Below, piece after piece: positions 1 through 6,732 of a stretch of DNA of 8,373 bases (position 1 is the stretch's first letter; each line of letters opens with the position of its first letter). The notes under the pieces were generated by a model that saw nothing but the letters and a program-made list of their open reading frames with translations, ran no database searches and was not told the origin of the DNA. The stretch is from JADLGL01 sp964611195 (lineage in GTDB: Bacteria; Pseudomonadota; Alphaproteobacteria; Rhizobiales; Kaistiaceae): assembly GCA_964611195.1 (NCBI GenBank), contig CAZSXA010000105.1, positions 1 to 8,373 of the forward strand, read 5' to 3'. The position numbers and the translations under genes are program-made.

Positions 1-1203
1 CTTCCAGTGACGGTCCTGTCCGGCTTTCTCGGAGCAGGAAAAACAACGCTCCTCAACCATATCCTCAACAACCGCGAAGGTCGCCGGGTGGCGGTCATTG
101 TTAATGATATGAGCGAGGTCAACATCGACGCGGACCTTGTCCGCGAGGGAGACGCCAAGCTTTCCCACACGGATGAGAAGCTCGTCGAAATGACGAATGG
201 CTGCATCTGCTGCACTCTGCGGGACGACTTGCTGACCGAGGTCGGCCGCCTGGCCGCAGACCGTCGCTTCGACTACCTCCTCATCGAGGGAACTGGTGTT
301 GCCGAGCCGCTGCCGATCGCCAGCACGTTCTCCTTTCGGGACGACGATGGGCGGAGCCTGTCGGACCTGGCGCGGCTCGACACGATGGTCACTGTCGTAG
401 ACGCCGTGAACCTGCTGCGCGATTTCGGTTCGCATGAGTTCCTCGCCGATCGAGGCGAGACGGCCGGCGAGGGCGATGAACGAACGATCGTCGACCTCCT
501 GGTCGAGCAGATCGAGTTCGCCGACGTCGTTGTTCTCAACAAGGCCTCCGACGTGACCGCGGACGAACGCGCCAAGGTCCGCAGCATTATTGCCTCGCTC
601 AACGCCGATGCGCGCGTGATCGAGGCCGACTTCGCCCGCGTCCCGCTTGCCGAGGTGCTCGATACCCACCGTTTCGATGAGGCCAAGGCCGAGCAGCATC
701 CGTTTTGGTTCAAGGAACTCTACGGCTTCAAGGATCATGTCCCGGAAACCGAGGAGTACGGCATCGGGAGCTTCGTCTATCGCGCCCGGCGGCCGTTTGC
801 GCCGGATCGGCTGAACGAATTCATCAACGCCACCTGGCCAGGCCTGATCCGGGCGAAGGGGCATTTCTGGCTGGCCACACGACCGAACTGGGTCGGCGAA
901 TTCTCGCTCGCGGGCGCTGTCGCAAGGGTCGAGCCGTTGGGGTCGTGGTGGGCCGCGGTTCCGCGCGAACGATGGCCAGATCATCCGGCGTGGCGCGACG
1001 CGATCCAGAAGAACTGGCACCGCGTCTGGGGCGACCGTCGCCAGGAACTCGTCTTCATCGGCACCGGCATGGACGAGCAGGCGATGCGCGACGCGCTCGA
1101 CGCCGCACTCGTCGGCCCCGAGAACCCAGTCCGCTTCAACCCAGTGCCGTTCCGTGATCTCATCGATCCGTTCCCGGATTGGACGCCGAACCGACACGCA
1201 TAG
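1..1203 (+). CDS. CobW/ZigA-type (COG0523) metallochaperone GTPase, 5' partial
   Basis: This is a cytoplasmic P-loop GTPase of the CobW/COG0523 family, ZigA-like branch, whose members are thought to deliver zinc or other metals to client proteins using GTP. Numbering from Val encoded at 7-9 as residue 1, the Walker A is GFLGAGKT (6-13), followed by the subgroup signature NDMSEVNID (33-41), the metal-binding CxCC motif in GCICCTL (C66, C68, C69), LLIEGTG (91-97), VVDAVN (130-135) and the guanine-specificity motif NKAS (178-181). The CobW C-terminal domain runs from about 252 (GIGSFVYRARRPF) to about 370. The frame is open to base 1 and reads Leu-Pro before that Val. Family members usually have a few residues such as MxxLPVTVLSGFLGAGK here, so the true start lies left of the window and GTG at 7 is probably an internal codon. 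There is no long His-rich linker. Members of this subgroup are often under Zur control, but any such site would be outside the window. The family call is secure; the client and the metal are not known. Confidence 0.95.
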   Translation, partial: LPVTVLSGFLGAGKTTLLNHILNNREGRRVAVIVNDMSEVNIDADLVREGDAKLSHTDEKLVEMTNGCICCTLRDDLLTEVGRLAADRRFDYLLIEGTGVAEPLPIASTFSFRDDDGRSLSDLARLDTMVTVVDAVNLLRDFGSHEFLADRGETAGEGDERTIVDLLVEQIEFADVVVLNKASDVTADERAKVRSIIASLNADARVIEADFARVPLAEVLDTHRFDEAKAEQHPFWFKELYGFKDHVPETEEYGIGSFVYRARRPFAPDRLNEFINATWPGLIRAKGHFWLATRPNWVGEFSLAGAVARVEPLGSWWAAVPRERWPDHPAWRDAIQKNWHRVWGDRRQELVFIGTGMDEQAMRDALDAALVGPENPVRFNPVPFRDLIDPFPDWTPNRHA

Positions 1204-1368
1204 GCGACGGCCTCATCCGGAGGCAGGCGTTCTTCCCGTCTCCGTTCGGCGGTCCTTGTCGTGCATCCGTGTTGGCAGAGAGAACGCTCCTGGCGGCATG
1301 CCCGCGAGAAGTGGCCGCCCAGCGTCATGCGCCGCCGTTCAGCGAGTGTCGTCAGAGCCGGAACCGGT

Positions 1369-1390
1369 TGTTCAGCCAACTACCTGAACA
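1369..1390. terminator. Weak hairpin between convergent gene ends
   Basis: A perfect 7-bp inverted repeat (TGTTCAG at 1369-1375, CTGAACA at 1384-1390) with an 8-base loop spans the stop codon of the universal stress protein gene. It lies in the convergent gap after the CobW-family gene, so it could slow transcription in either direction. There is no T-run on either strand, so it is not a convincing Rho-independent terminator. The rest of the 176-base gap (1204-1379) shows nothing else I can name. Confidence 0.25.
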
Positions 1391-2231
1391 GAAGCACCGG
1401 TACCTTGCACGACCGGATGAGCGCCGTTGTGGTGCTGCCGATAATCAACGTTCTGATGCGGGAATGGCCGTAGGCACCCATCACGAGCAGATCGAACTCG
1501 GCGTCTCTCACACGTTCGGCAATCACCTCGGCGGGGTCGCCCGCCTCGCGGCGGATCGCGACGTCGAGACCGGTCCTCGCAAGTGTTTCCGCCGCCTGTT
1601 GCATGGGCCGGTCGGCTTCTCGAGCTGATCCGACCGCGAAGAGCTCGCAGGCGACGCCCGCGAGCAGCGGCTGATCGGCCAGGAAGTCGATTGCCTTGGC
1701 GATGCTTCGGCCATTGTCGAACGCGATCAGGCACCGATTGATCGGGCGGAAGGCGCGGGCAGCGACCAGGACGGGCCTGCTCGCCCCGCGAAGAACGCGT
1801 TCGAGGTTGGACCCGAGATGCAGTTTGGCGAAGTCCGCCGCCTCGCCACGCTTGCCGATGACGACAAGATCGACGTCGCCCTCCATGTCTTTCAGCGTAT
1901 CGACAACATCGCCATGGCGGAGGCGCTCCGTGATCTCCCCGACGTTTCGTTCGACCAGCCTCTGCTTCGCCTGCGCGAGGATGAGCCGACCGCGCTTCTG
2001 TGTTAGCCGCGCTTGCACGGCATCGAGTTCGGCGAGCTCCGCGAGCAGGGTCTCGCGCTCGCTTGCGTCGAGATTGCCCGAGAGATCGACGGGTGCGTTG
2101 CCGACGTTTCGCCTGCCGAGCGTGTGCAGAGCAACAACGGCGGCATTGAGCTGCGAGGCTGCCCAGGCGGCGTTGTCGACAACGCTCTCCGAGTAGACCG
2201 ACCCGTCTAGGCAGGCGAGAATCTGTTTCAT
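1380..2231 (-). CDS. Universal stress protein, two tandem UspA domains
   Basis: This is a 283-residue cytoplasmic protein with two universal stress (UspA) domains in tandem, the usual size for double-domain members. Domain 1 starts MKQILACLDGSVYSESV and carries the nucleotide-loop motif around 121-141 (DLVVIGKRG ending in GS); its second spacing is ten residues instead of the usual nine. Domain 2 starts at about 164 (INRCLIAFDNGRS) and ends with DLLVMGAYGHSRIRTLIIGS (247-266), an exact match to the G-2x-G-9x-G(S/T) ATP-binding signature. ATP binding is therefore most likely in domain 2. The segment 52-105 is helix-like and rich in Ala, Glu, Arg and Leu. The ATG is supported by a GAGGGG Shine-Dalgarno sequence six bases upstream, which overlaps the stop of the SulP gene. 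The gene is therefore probably co-transcribed and translationally coupled to the transporter. Its exact physiological role cannot be read from the sequence. Confidence 0.93.
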   Translation of the reverse strand: MKQILACLDGSVYSESVVDNAAWAASQLNAAVVALHTLGRRNVGNAPVDLSGNLDASERETLLAELAELDAVQARLTQKRGRLILAQAKQRLVERNVGEITERLRHGDVVDTLKDMEGDVDLVVIGKRGEAADFAKLHLGSNLERVLRGASRPVLVAARAFRPINRCLIAFDNGRSIAKAIDFLADQPLLAGVACELFAVGSAREADRPMQQAAETLARTGLDVAIRREAGDPAEVIAERVRDAEFDLLVMGAYGHSRIRTLIIGSTTTALIRSCKVPVLLFR

Positions 2232-2237
2232 CGTCGG

Positions 2238-2243
2238 CCCCTC
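2238..2243 (-). promoter_or_regulatory. Ribosome binding site of the universal stress protein gene, overlapping the SulP stop
   Basis: On the minus strand GAGGGG lies six bases before the ATG and shares bases with the TGA stop of the SulP gene, reading TGAGGGG. This fixes the universal stress protein start and points to translational coupling: ribosomes ending SulP sit on the next gene's initiation site. Confidence 0.7.
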
Positions 2244-3717
2244 AGACCTTCAACAGCGTCTGGCTGGTCTCGTGCTCGCCGAGCTTGTCGACGAGCGTGG
2301 CGCTGGCTTCGTTCATCCCGACAATCTCAACGTCGGCACCGTCGCGTCGGAACTTGAGCACGGCCCGATCGAGCGCGGCCACTCCCGACAGGTCCCAGAT
2401 ATGGGCGGCGCGAACGTCAATGACGACGCGGTCGAGCGCTTCCTTGAAGTCAAACGCGGCGGCGAAGTCCTTCGCCGAAGCAAAGAACACCTGCCCCTCG
2501 ACGCGATACGTGCGGGTGAGACCATCCTGGGACAACGTCGAAGTCACCCGGAAGAGCTGCGCCACCTTCCAGGCGAAGAAGATGCCCGAGAGCATCACCC
2601 CGACAAGCACACCGATGGCGAGGTTGTGCGTCCAGACCACGACCACGACGGTCGCGATCATCACCACACTCGAACGGCGCGGATAGGTGCGCAGATTACG
2701 GATCGAGTCCCAGCTGAATGTGCCGATCGAAACCATGATCATCACTGCCACCAGCGCCGCCATCGGGATCTCTGCCACTACATCGCCCGCCACAAGGATC
2801 AGGAAGAGCAGAAACATTCCGGCCGCGAAGGTCGATAGCCGACCGCGACCGCCCGATTTCACGTTGATGACGGACTGGCCGATCATGGCGCAGCCAGCCA
2901 TGCCGCCGAAGAAGCCGGTGACGAAGTTGGCGGCCCCCTGACCCATGCATTCGCGGTTCTTGTCGGACTCAGTGTCGGTGAAGTCGTCGACGATCTGTGC
3001 GGTCATCAGCGATTCAAGCAGCCCGACGACAGCAACAGCCGCCGAGTAGGGCAGAATGATCAGCAGCGTATCGAGATTGAGCGGAATATCGGGCAGCAGG
3101 AACACCGGTAGCGAGGACGGCAGTTCACCGATATCGCCGACTACGCGAAGGTCGAGACCGAATCCGAGCGCGAGGGCGGTGAGAACCGCGATCGCCACCA
3201 GCGGCGACGGGATCACCGTGGTGATGCGCGGCAGGAGGTAGATTATGGCAAGGCCTGCCGCGACGAACACATAGGTCAGCCCTGGGACACCGATCAGTTC
3301 GGGCACCTGTGCCATGAGGATCAGGATGGCCAACGCGTTGACGAATCCGGTCATCACCGAGCGCGACACAAAGCGCATGGCGTTGCCGAGCTTGAACGCG
3401 CCAGCGAGCATCTGCAGGACACCAGCCAGCACCGTCGCCGCCAGCAAGTATTGCAGCCCATGGTCACGGACCAGCGTAACCATCAAGACGGCGGTGGCGG
3501 CCGTTGCTGCGGAGATCATTCCGGGCCGGCCGCCCAGGAACGAGATCAGCACCGCAATGGAGAACGAGGCGTAGAGCCCGACCTTTGGATCGACGCCGGC
3601 GATGATCGAGAACGCGATCGCCTCGGGGATGAGCGCGAGCGCTACGACGAGGCCGGCGAGAAGATCGTTTCGGACATTGCCAAACCACTCCTGCCGGAGC
3701 GTTGAGAGGTAATTCAT
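2242..3717 (-). CDS. SulP (SLC26-type) anion transporter with STAS domain
   Basis: This is an inner-membrane transporter of the SulP/SLC26 family. Members carry sulfate, bicarbonate or dicarboxylates, and the sequence alone does not tell which. From the ATG at 3717 it is 491 residues. The family signature region LVVALALIPEAIAFSIIAGVDPKVGLYAS (23-51) opens a block of many hydrophobic segments reaching about residue 385. Conserved stretches include GGRPGMISAATAA (62-74), VSRSVMTGFVNALAI (117-131) and GGMAGCAMIGQSVINVKSGG (271-290). A cytosolic STAS domain occupies about 405-491, with the core VVIDVRAAHIWDLSGVAALD (431-450). The frame extends seven codons further to a GTG at 3738. I prefer ATG 3717 because family members usually begin close to MNYLSTLRQEW and because the GTG falls inside a hairpin, although the Shine-Dalgarno (GGAAG) is only modest. 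It is the first gene of a two-gene unit with the universal stress protein. SulP/USP pairing suggests stress-linked control of anion uptake, which is inference. Confidence 0.93.
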   Translation of the reverse strand: MNYLSTLRQEWFGNVRNDLLAGLVVALALIPEAIAFSIIAGVDPKVGLYASFSIAVLISFLGGRPGMISAATAATAVLMVTLVRDHGLQYLLAATVLAGVLQMLAGAFKLGNAMRFVSRSVMTGFVNALAILILMAQVPELIGVPGLTYVFVAAGLAIIYLLPRITTVIPSPLVAIAVLTALALGFGLDLRVVGDIGELPSSLPVFLLPDIPLNLDTLLIILPYSAAVAVVGLLESLMTAQIVDDFTDTESDKNRECMGQGAANFVTGFFGGMAGCAMIGQSVINVKSGGRGRLSTFAAGMFLLFLILVAGDVVAEIPMAALVAVMIMVSIGTFSWDSIRNLRTYPRRSSVVMIATVVVVVWTHNLAIGVLVGVMLSGIFFAWKVAQLFRVTSTLSQDGLTRTYRVEGQVFFASAKDFAAAFDFKEALDRVVIDVRAAHIWDLSGVAALDRAVLKFRRDGADVEIVGMNEASATLVDKLGEHETSQTLLKV

Positions 3718-3732
3718 GGGGCTTCCAGAAAG

Positions 3733-3751
3733 TGGCACCGCCCCCGTGCCA
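3733..3751 (-). promoter_or_regulatory. Hairpin in the leader of the SulP gene
   Basis: A 6-bp perfect inverted repeat (TGGCAC and GTGCCA) with a seven-base G-rich loop lies 15 bases upstream of the preferred ATG of the SulP gene. On the minus strand the loop reads GGGGGCG. It could form in the mRNA leader and affect ribosome loading, or be a dyad protein site. No convincing -35/-10 promoter was found in the 258-base gap 3718-3975, although the SulP-USP unit probably has its promoter there. Confidence 0.3.
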
Positions 3752-3889
3752 ACGGCCGGAGGTCCCTCGTGCTTGTGTGAAAAGTGAGACCAGAGCCCGA
3801 GGCCAACTGGCGGACGCGCTCTGAGGAAACGGGCTTGTCGCCTTTCAACGTCGAGAAATCAACGTGGGCCGGCCACTCGTCGACATGGC

Positions 3890-3910
3890 GGCCCCGCGGA
3901 AGCGCGGACC
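3890..3910 (-). terminator. GC-rich hairpin downstream of the desaturase gene
   Basis: On the minus strand GGTCCGCG, CTTC loop and CGCGGGGCC form a stem of about eight pairs with one bulged G, beginning 65 bases beyond the desaturase stop and well before the SulP start. A stable hairpin at this place could end or protect the desaturase transcript. It has no T-run, so it is not a canonical intrinsic terminator. Confidence 0.3.
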
Positions 3911-3975
3911 GAGCTAACGCCCATGCCAATGGGTCAGTATCTTCAGACGCCTGAATCCTGCCCCGCGACGGGCCA

Positions 3976-5028
3976 TCAGGCCGATTGGGCGGCCTCGCGG
4001 AACGACACCAGCCGCTGCAGGCGCTCGTCCCAGAGGGCCAGCCTCGCCGCACCCAGGCTCTTGCGAAGCGTCATCCTCGGCTCGCGAAGCTCGGGGAAGT
4101 CCCGCAACACCTTCGGCAGGCGGTAGAACGGAATCCGGCTCGCCAGATGGTGCACGTGATGGATGCCGATATTGGCGGTGAACCACCGGATCGGCTCGGG
4201 AAGATCGTAATGCGAGCTGCCATGCAGCGCGCCGGTCTCGAACGCCCAGTCGTCGTCATGCGCCCAATAGGTGCCTTCGAACTGGTGCTGGACGAAGAAC
4301 AGCCAGACGCCGATCGCGCCGGAGATCAGCGAGATGACGACCTGAACGGCCAACCAGGCGACGAAGCCGAAGATCAGAGAAAGAGCGATTGCGACGGCAA
4401 CGATTGCGATGTTCGTCCCCCAGACGCTGATCCATGACGCGCGGCCGCTGCCGAAGAGCTTGGCCGGGAAGCGGTTGTTGACGACGAACAGAAGTACCGG
4501 GGCGGCGAGCAGCAGAAACGCCGAACTGCGGAAGACCCGGTAGGCCAGGCGACCTCTCGCCGAGAGGCTCCTGTACTCCTCGACAGTGAGGGTCCGGACG
4601 TCGCCCACGCCGCGGCGATCGAGATTGCCGGCGCTGGCGTGATGCTGGGCGTGGAGCCGTCGCCAATAATCATAGGGGGTGAATGTCAGCACACCGATCG
4701 CGCGCCCGAGCCAGTCGCCCGTCTCGCGGCTCCGGAAGAGCGACCCGTGACCGCAATCGTGCTGGATCATGAACAGCCGGACGAGGAAGAGCGATGCCGG
4801 CAGCGTGAACACTAGCCCCCACCACTGGCCGCCTCCGACAAGAGCGAGGGCGAGTATCCAGAATCCGAAGAACGGGACGGCCGTGATCACGACCTCGAAG
4901 AGGCTCCGCGCCGGGTCGGCGCCGCGATAGGGCGCAAGGTCCTGCACCCAGTTCCTGGGGGCGGCGTCAGCTGTCTGTCCAGACGGCGCTCCGGCGACCG
5001 TTTGAGGGCGTGCCGGCTGATCTGTCAT
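3976..5028 (-). CDS. Membrane fatty acid desaturase (three-histidine-box di-iron type)
   Basis: This is an integral membrane di-iron oxygenase that would insert a cis double bond into acyl chains of membrane lipids, using O2 and electrons from a redox partner not encoded here. The 350 residues show all three histidine boxes: H90-DCG-H94 (HxxxH), H126-AQHH130 (HxxHH) and H290-HVHH294 (HxxHH). The spacing is normal for the FA_desaturase family. Hydrophobic hairpins lie around 43-65 and 70-88 before box 1, and around 168-185 and 205-246 before box 3. The hydrophilic N-terminal 40 residues and the short C-terminal tail should face the cytosol. The ATG has a good Shine-Dalgarno (GAGGGA, seven bases upstream). 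The overall style resembles the delta-12/omega-type COG3239 enzymes, but regiospecificity cannot be assigned. It follows the DEAD-box helicase by 107 bases on the same strand, which fits a cold-response role; a hairpin in that gap may uncouple or regulate it. Confidence 0.93.
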   Translation of the reverse strand: MTDQPARPQTVAGAPSGQTADAAPRNWVQDLAPYRGADPARSLFEVVITAVPFFGFWILALALVGGGQWWGLVFTLPASLFLVRLFMIQHDCGHGSLFRSRETGDWLGRAIGVLTFTPYDYWRRLHAQHHASAGNLDRRGVGDVRTLTVEEYRSLSARGRLAYRVFRSSAFLLLAAPVLLFVVNNRFPAKLFGSGRASWISVWGTNIAIVAVAIALSLIFGFVAWLAVQVVISLISGAIGVWLFFVQHQFEGTYWAHDDDWAFETGALHGSSHYDLPEPIRWFTANIGIHHVHHLASRIPFYRLPKVLRDFPELREPRMTLRKSLGAARLALWDERLQRLVSFREAAQSA

Positions 5029-5051
5029 CTGGTCATCCCTCGCTCTTGCAA

Positions 5052-5072
5052 AGCCGGCGGGTGGCGCCGGCT
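5052..5072 (-). promoter_or_regulatory. Perfect 8-bp hairpin between helicase and desaturase
   Basis: AGCCGGCG (5052-5059) and CGCCGGCT (5065-5072) are perfect inverted copies around a five-base loop. On the minus strand the stem is followed by TTTGC and then, ten bases further, by the desaturase Shine-Dalgarno GAGGGA (5041-5036). It may be a weak terminator for the helicase, an attenuator, or a leader hairpin affecting desaturase translation. The short T-run argues against a strong terminator. The remaining bases of the gap (5073-5135) show no clear promoter. Confidence 0.45.
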
Positions 5073-5135
5073 GAAGACAACATGATGTTTATCGCATCGC
5101 ACGCCAAGGGCCGAACGACCATCGCGTCGGCGGTG

Positions 5136-6446
5136 CTACGCTGCGGCGACCGCCGACCGCTGCGGTGACCTTGAACGACGCCGCCGGCGCTTCGGGGCCT
5201 GACGCGCAGGCGGAGCCGTCGCGGCGGCGCTCTTCTGGCCACGCCGACGTGTCTTGGAACGAGCCGGAGACACCGACTTCGGTTGGTCGGGACTGCCTAC
5301 GGGCGCAACGATTTCGGCCCCCGAAACGCTGACAACCGGAATGGTCCGGCGGATCAGCCGCTCGATCGCTGCGAGATTTGCACGATCCTCGCCGGTGCAC
5401 AGCGAGATGGCGATGCCTTCGGCGCCCGCGCGCGCGGTGCGCCCGATCCGGTGCACATAGCTCTCCGCGTCGGCGGGAAGGTCGTAGTTGACGACGTGGC
5501 TGACGCCCGGGACATCGATGCCGCGCGCGGCGATGTCGGTGGCGACTAGCACCTTGATCCTGCCGTCGCGAAAGCCGCCCAGCGCCTTCTCGCGCTGCGG
5601 CTGTGACTTGTTGCCGTGGATCGCCTGCACCTGGATGTCGGCGGCGGCGAGAACCCGGGTGATCTTGTCGGCGCCGCGCTTGGTGCGAGCGAAAACGAGA
5701 GCGCGGGTAACGGCCTTGTCGGCAAGGACGGAGCGAAGGGCCGACGCCTTGCCGCCATGGTCGACGTGAAGGACGCGCTGGTCGATCTTCTCGGCCGTCG
5801 TGGACACCGGCGCAACGGAAACCGTGGCCGGATTGCGCAACAGACCTTTCGCGAGATTCTCGATCGCGGGCGGCATCGTTGCGGTGAAGAAGAGGTTCTG
5901 CCGCTCGCGCGGGAGCTTCGCGGCGATATCCCGGATCGGCCGGATGAAGCCCATGTCGAGCATGCGGTCGGCTTCATCGAGAACCAGCACTTCGACTGCG
6001 TCGAGCCGGACGGCGTTGTTGCCGAGAAGGTCGATCAGGCGGCCCGGCGTCGCGATCAGCACGTCGACACCGGCCGCCAGCGTGCGGGCCTGCGCGCGGA
6101 TCGACTGCCCGCCGATCACGATCGCAATGGTCGGCCGGAAGCGGCTGCCGTAAGCGGCGACGCGTTCCGCGATCTGGGTGGCGAGTTCGCGTGTCGGCGT
6201 CAGGATGAGCGTGCGGCATTGCCGAGCGGCCGGACGCCGCTCCGGCGAGCGAACCAGCCGATCGAGGATCGGCAGGGCGAAGGCTGCGGTCTTGCCGGTT
6301 CCGGTCTGGGCGATGCCCATAAGGTCCCGTCCGGACAGGATCAGCGGGATGGCTTGCGACTGGATGGGAGTGGGAACGGAATGGCGTTCGTCGGCAAGCG
6401 CCGACCGGATCGGCGCTGCAAGGCCGAGTTCGTCAAAGGATTTCAT
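5136..6446 (-). CDS. rhlE: RhlE-type DEAD-box ATP-dependent RNA helicase
   Basis: This is a cytoplasmic ATP-dependent RNA helicase acting on structured mRNA, rRNA or decay intermediates. All core motifs are present in order over 436 residues: Q motif (SFDELGL at 3-9, TPIQ at 26-29), motif I AQTGTGKT (46-53), Ia PTRELA (84-89), GG (112-113), Ib TPGR (133-136), II DEAD (157-160), III TAT (188-190; SAT is commoner), IV LVFARTK (250-256), V VATDIAARGIDV (301-312) and VI HRIGRTARAG (332-341). The N-terminal sequence matches RhlE rather than DeaD or SrmB. After about residue 385 the protein has a basic, low-complexity tail with arginine runs (KRRRRRSRSPQR at 419-430), typical of the RNA-binding tails of this group. 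The start MKSFDELGL fits the family, though the Shine-Dalgarno is weak. The gene is first of a possible two-gene unit with the desaturase and is divergent from the VTT protein gene. Cold-shock function is an inference from relatives and context. Confidence 0.95.
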   Translation of the reverse strand: MKSFDELGLAAPIRSALADERHSVPTPIQSQAIPLILSGRDLMGIAQTGTGKTAAFALPILDRLVRSPERRPAARQCRTLILTPTRELATQIAERVAAYGSRFRPTIAIVIGGQSIRAQARTLAAGVDVLIATPGRLIDLLGNNAVRLDAVEVLVLDEADRMLDMGFIRPIRDIAAKLPRERQNLFFTATMPPAIENLAKGLLRNPATVSVAPVSTTAEKIDQRVLHVDHGGKASALRSVLADKAVTRALVFARTKRGADKITRVLAAADIQVQAIHGNKSQPQREKALGGFRDGRIKVLVATDIAARGIDVPGVSHVVNYDLPADAESYVHRIGRTARAGAEGIAISLCTGEDRANLAAIERLIRRTIPVVSVSGAEIVAPVGSPDQPKSVSPARSKTRRRGQKSAAATAPPARQAPKRRRRRSRSPQRSAVAAA

Positions 6447-6600
6447 GAAGTCTTTCGTTGAGCGGCGGCAGATATGCCGGCCGGCTGTCTGGCGGGAGGA
6501 CCCCGCGTGGCCGGGTGCTCACAACTGAAGAGAGGCGTCGACGAAGTCGAGTCCACACGCTCTTGGGAAAGAGATGGAGCATTCCGCTTCCAATATCAAT

Positions 6601-6646
6601 GGTTCACTCGGAAGATTTCGATGCGTTCCGAGGTTCACACTTCCGA
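6601..6646. repeat. Direct and inverted repeat cluster in the divergent region
   Basis: GGTTCAC occurs twice (6601-6607 and 6632-6638), 31 bases apart, close to three helical turns. CTCGGAA (6607-6613) is inverted at TTCCGAG (6626-6632), and TCGGAAG (6608-6614) is inverted again at CTTCCGA (6640-6646). The same left arm can thus pair with either of two right arms. This could be a paired operator for the divergent genes or a leader with alternative folds. Confidence 0.4.
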
Positions 6647-6720
6647 CATACAGGCGGGACCCGAGCGGTCTATAAGCCGAACGTACGCGCCGAACTGGCA
6701 CCTCATGGGTGCAGGGACAT

Positions 6721-6725
6721 GGAGG
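6721..6725 (+). promoter_or_regulatory. Ribosome binding site deciding the VTT protein start
   Basis: GGAGG lies seven bases before ATG 6733, an excellent Shine-Dalgarno. The longer in-frame GTG at 6709 has no comparable site and lies in a small hairpin, so ATG 6733 is preferred. Confidence 0.7.
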
Positions 6726-6732
6726 CCGGGCA

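Larger units (their letters stand above)
6447..6732. promoter_or_regulatory. Divergent intergenic control region
   Basis: This 286-base gap lies between the start of the minus-strand helicase and the start of the plus-strand VTT gene, so both promoters should be here. Visible elements are a 10-bp palindrome GCCGGCCGGC (6476-6485), a TCGAC-GAA-GTCGA dyad (6538-6550), the repeat cluster at 6601-6646, a TATAAG -10-like hexamer (6671-6676, plus strand) without a good -35, and a GCACC/GGTGC hairpin (6698-6712) just upstream of the VTT ribosome binding site. Base composition looks somewhat less GC-rich around 6575-6620. I see no coding sequence here. Confidence 0.5.

Noticed and set aside
3735..3752. 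Sigma-54 promoter-like TTGGCACG upstream of SulP on the minus strand
   Set aside because: The GG and GC elements are separated by 12 bases rather than the required 10, and the -12 half is CGGTGC, not TTGC. The match is better explained by the GGCAC/GTGCC hairpin.
5616..6461. Long plus-strand open frame (281 codons) opposite the helicase
   Set aside because: It is antisense to a helicase with every motif intact, and its own product shows no domain. Long antisense frames are common in GC-rich genes.
6616..6632. General stress (EcfG) promoter, GGAAC box on the minus strand toward the helicase
   Set aside because: GGAAC is present, but 16-17 bases further on the sequence is AGTG/GTGA instead of CGTT, so the second box is missing.
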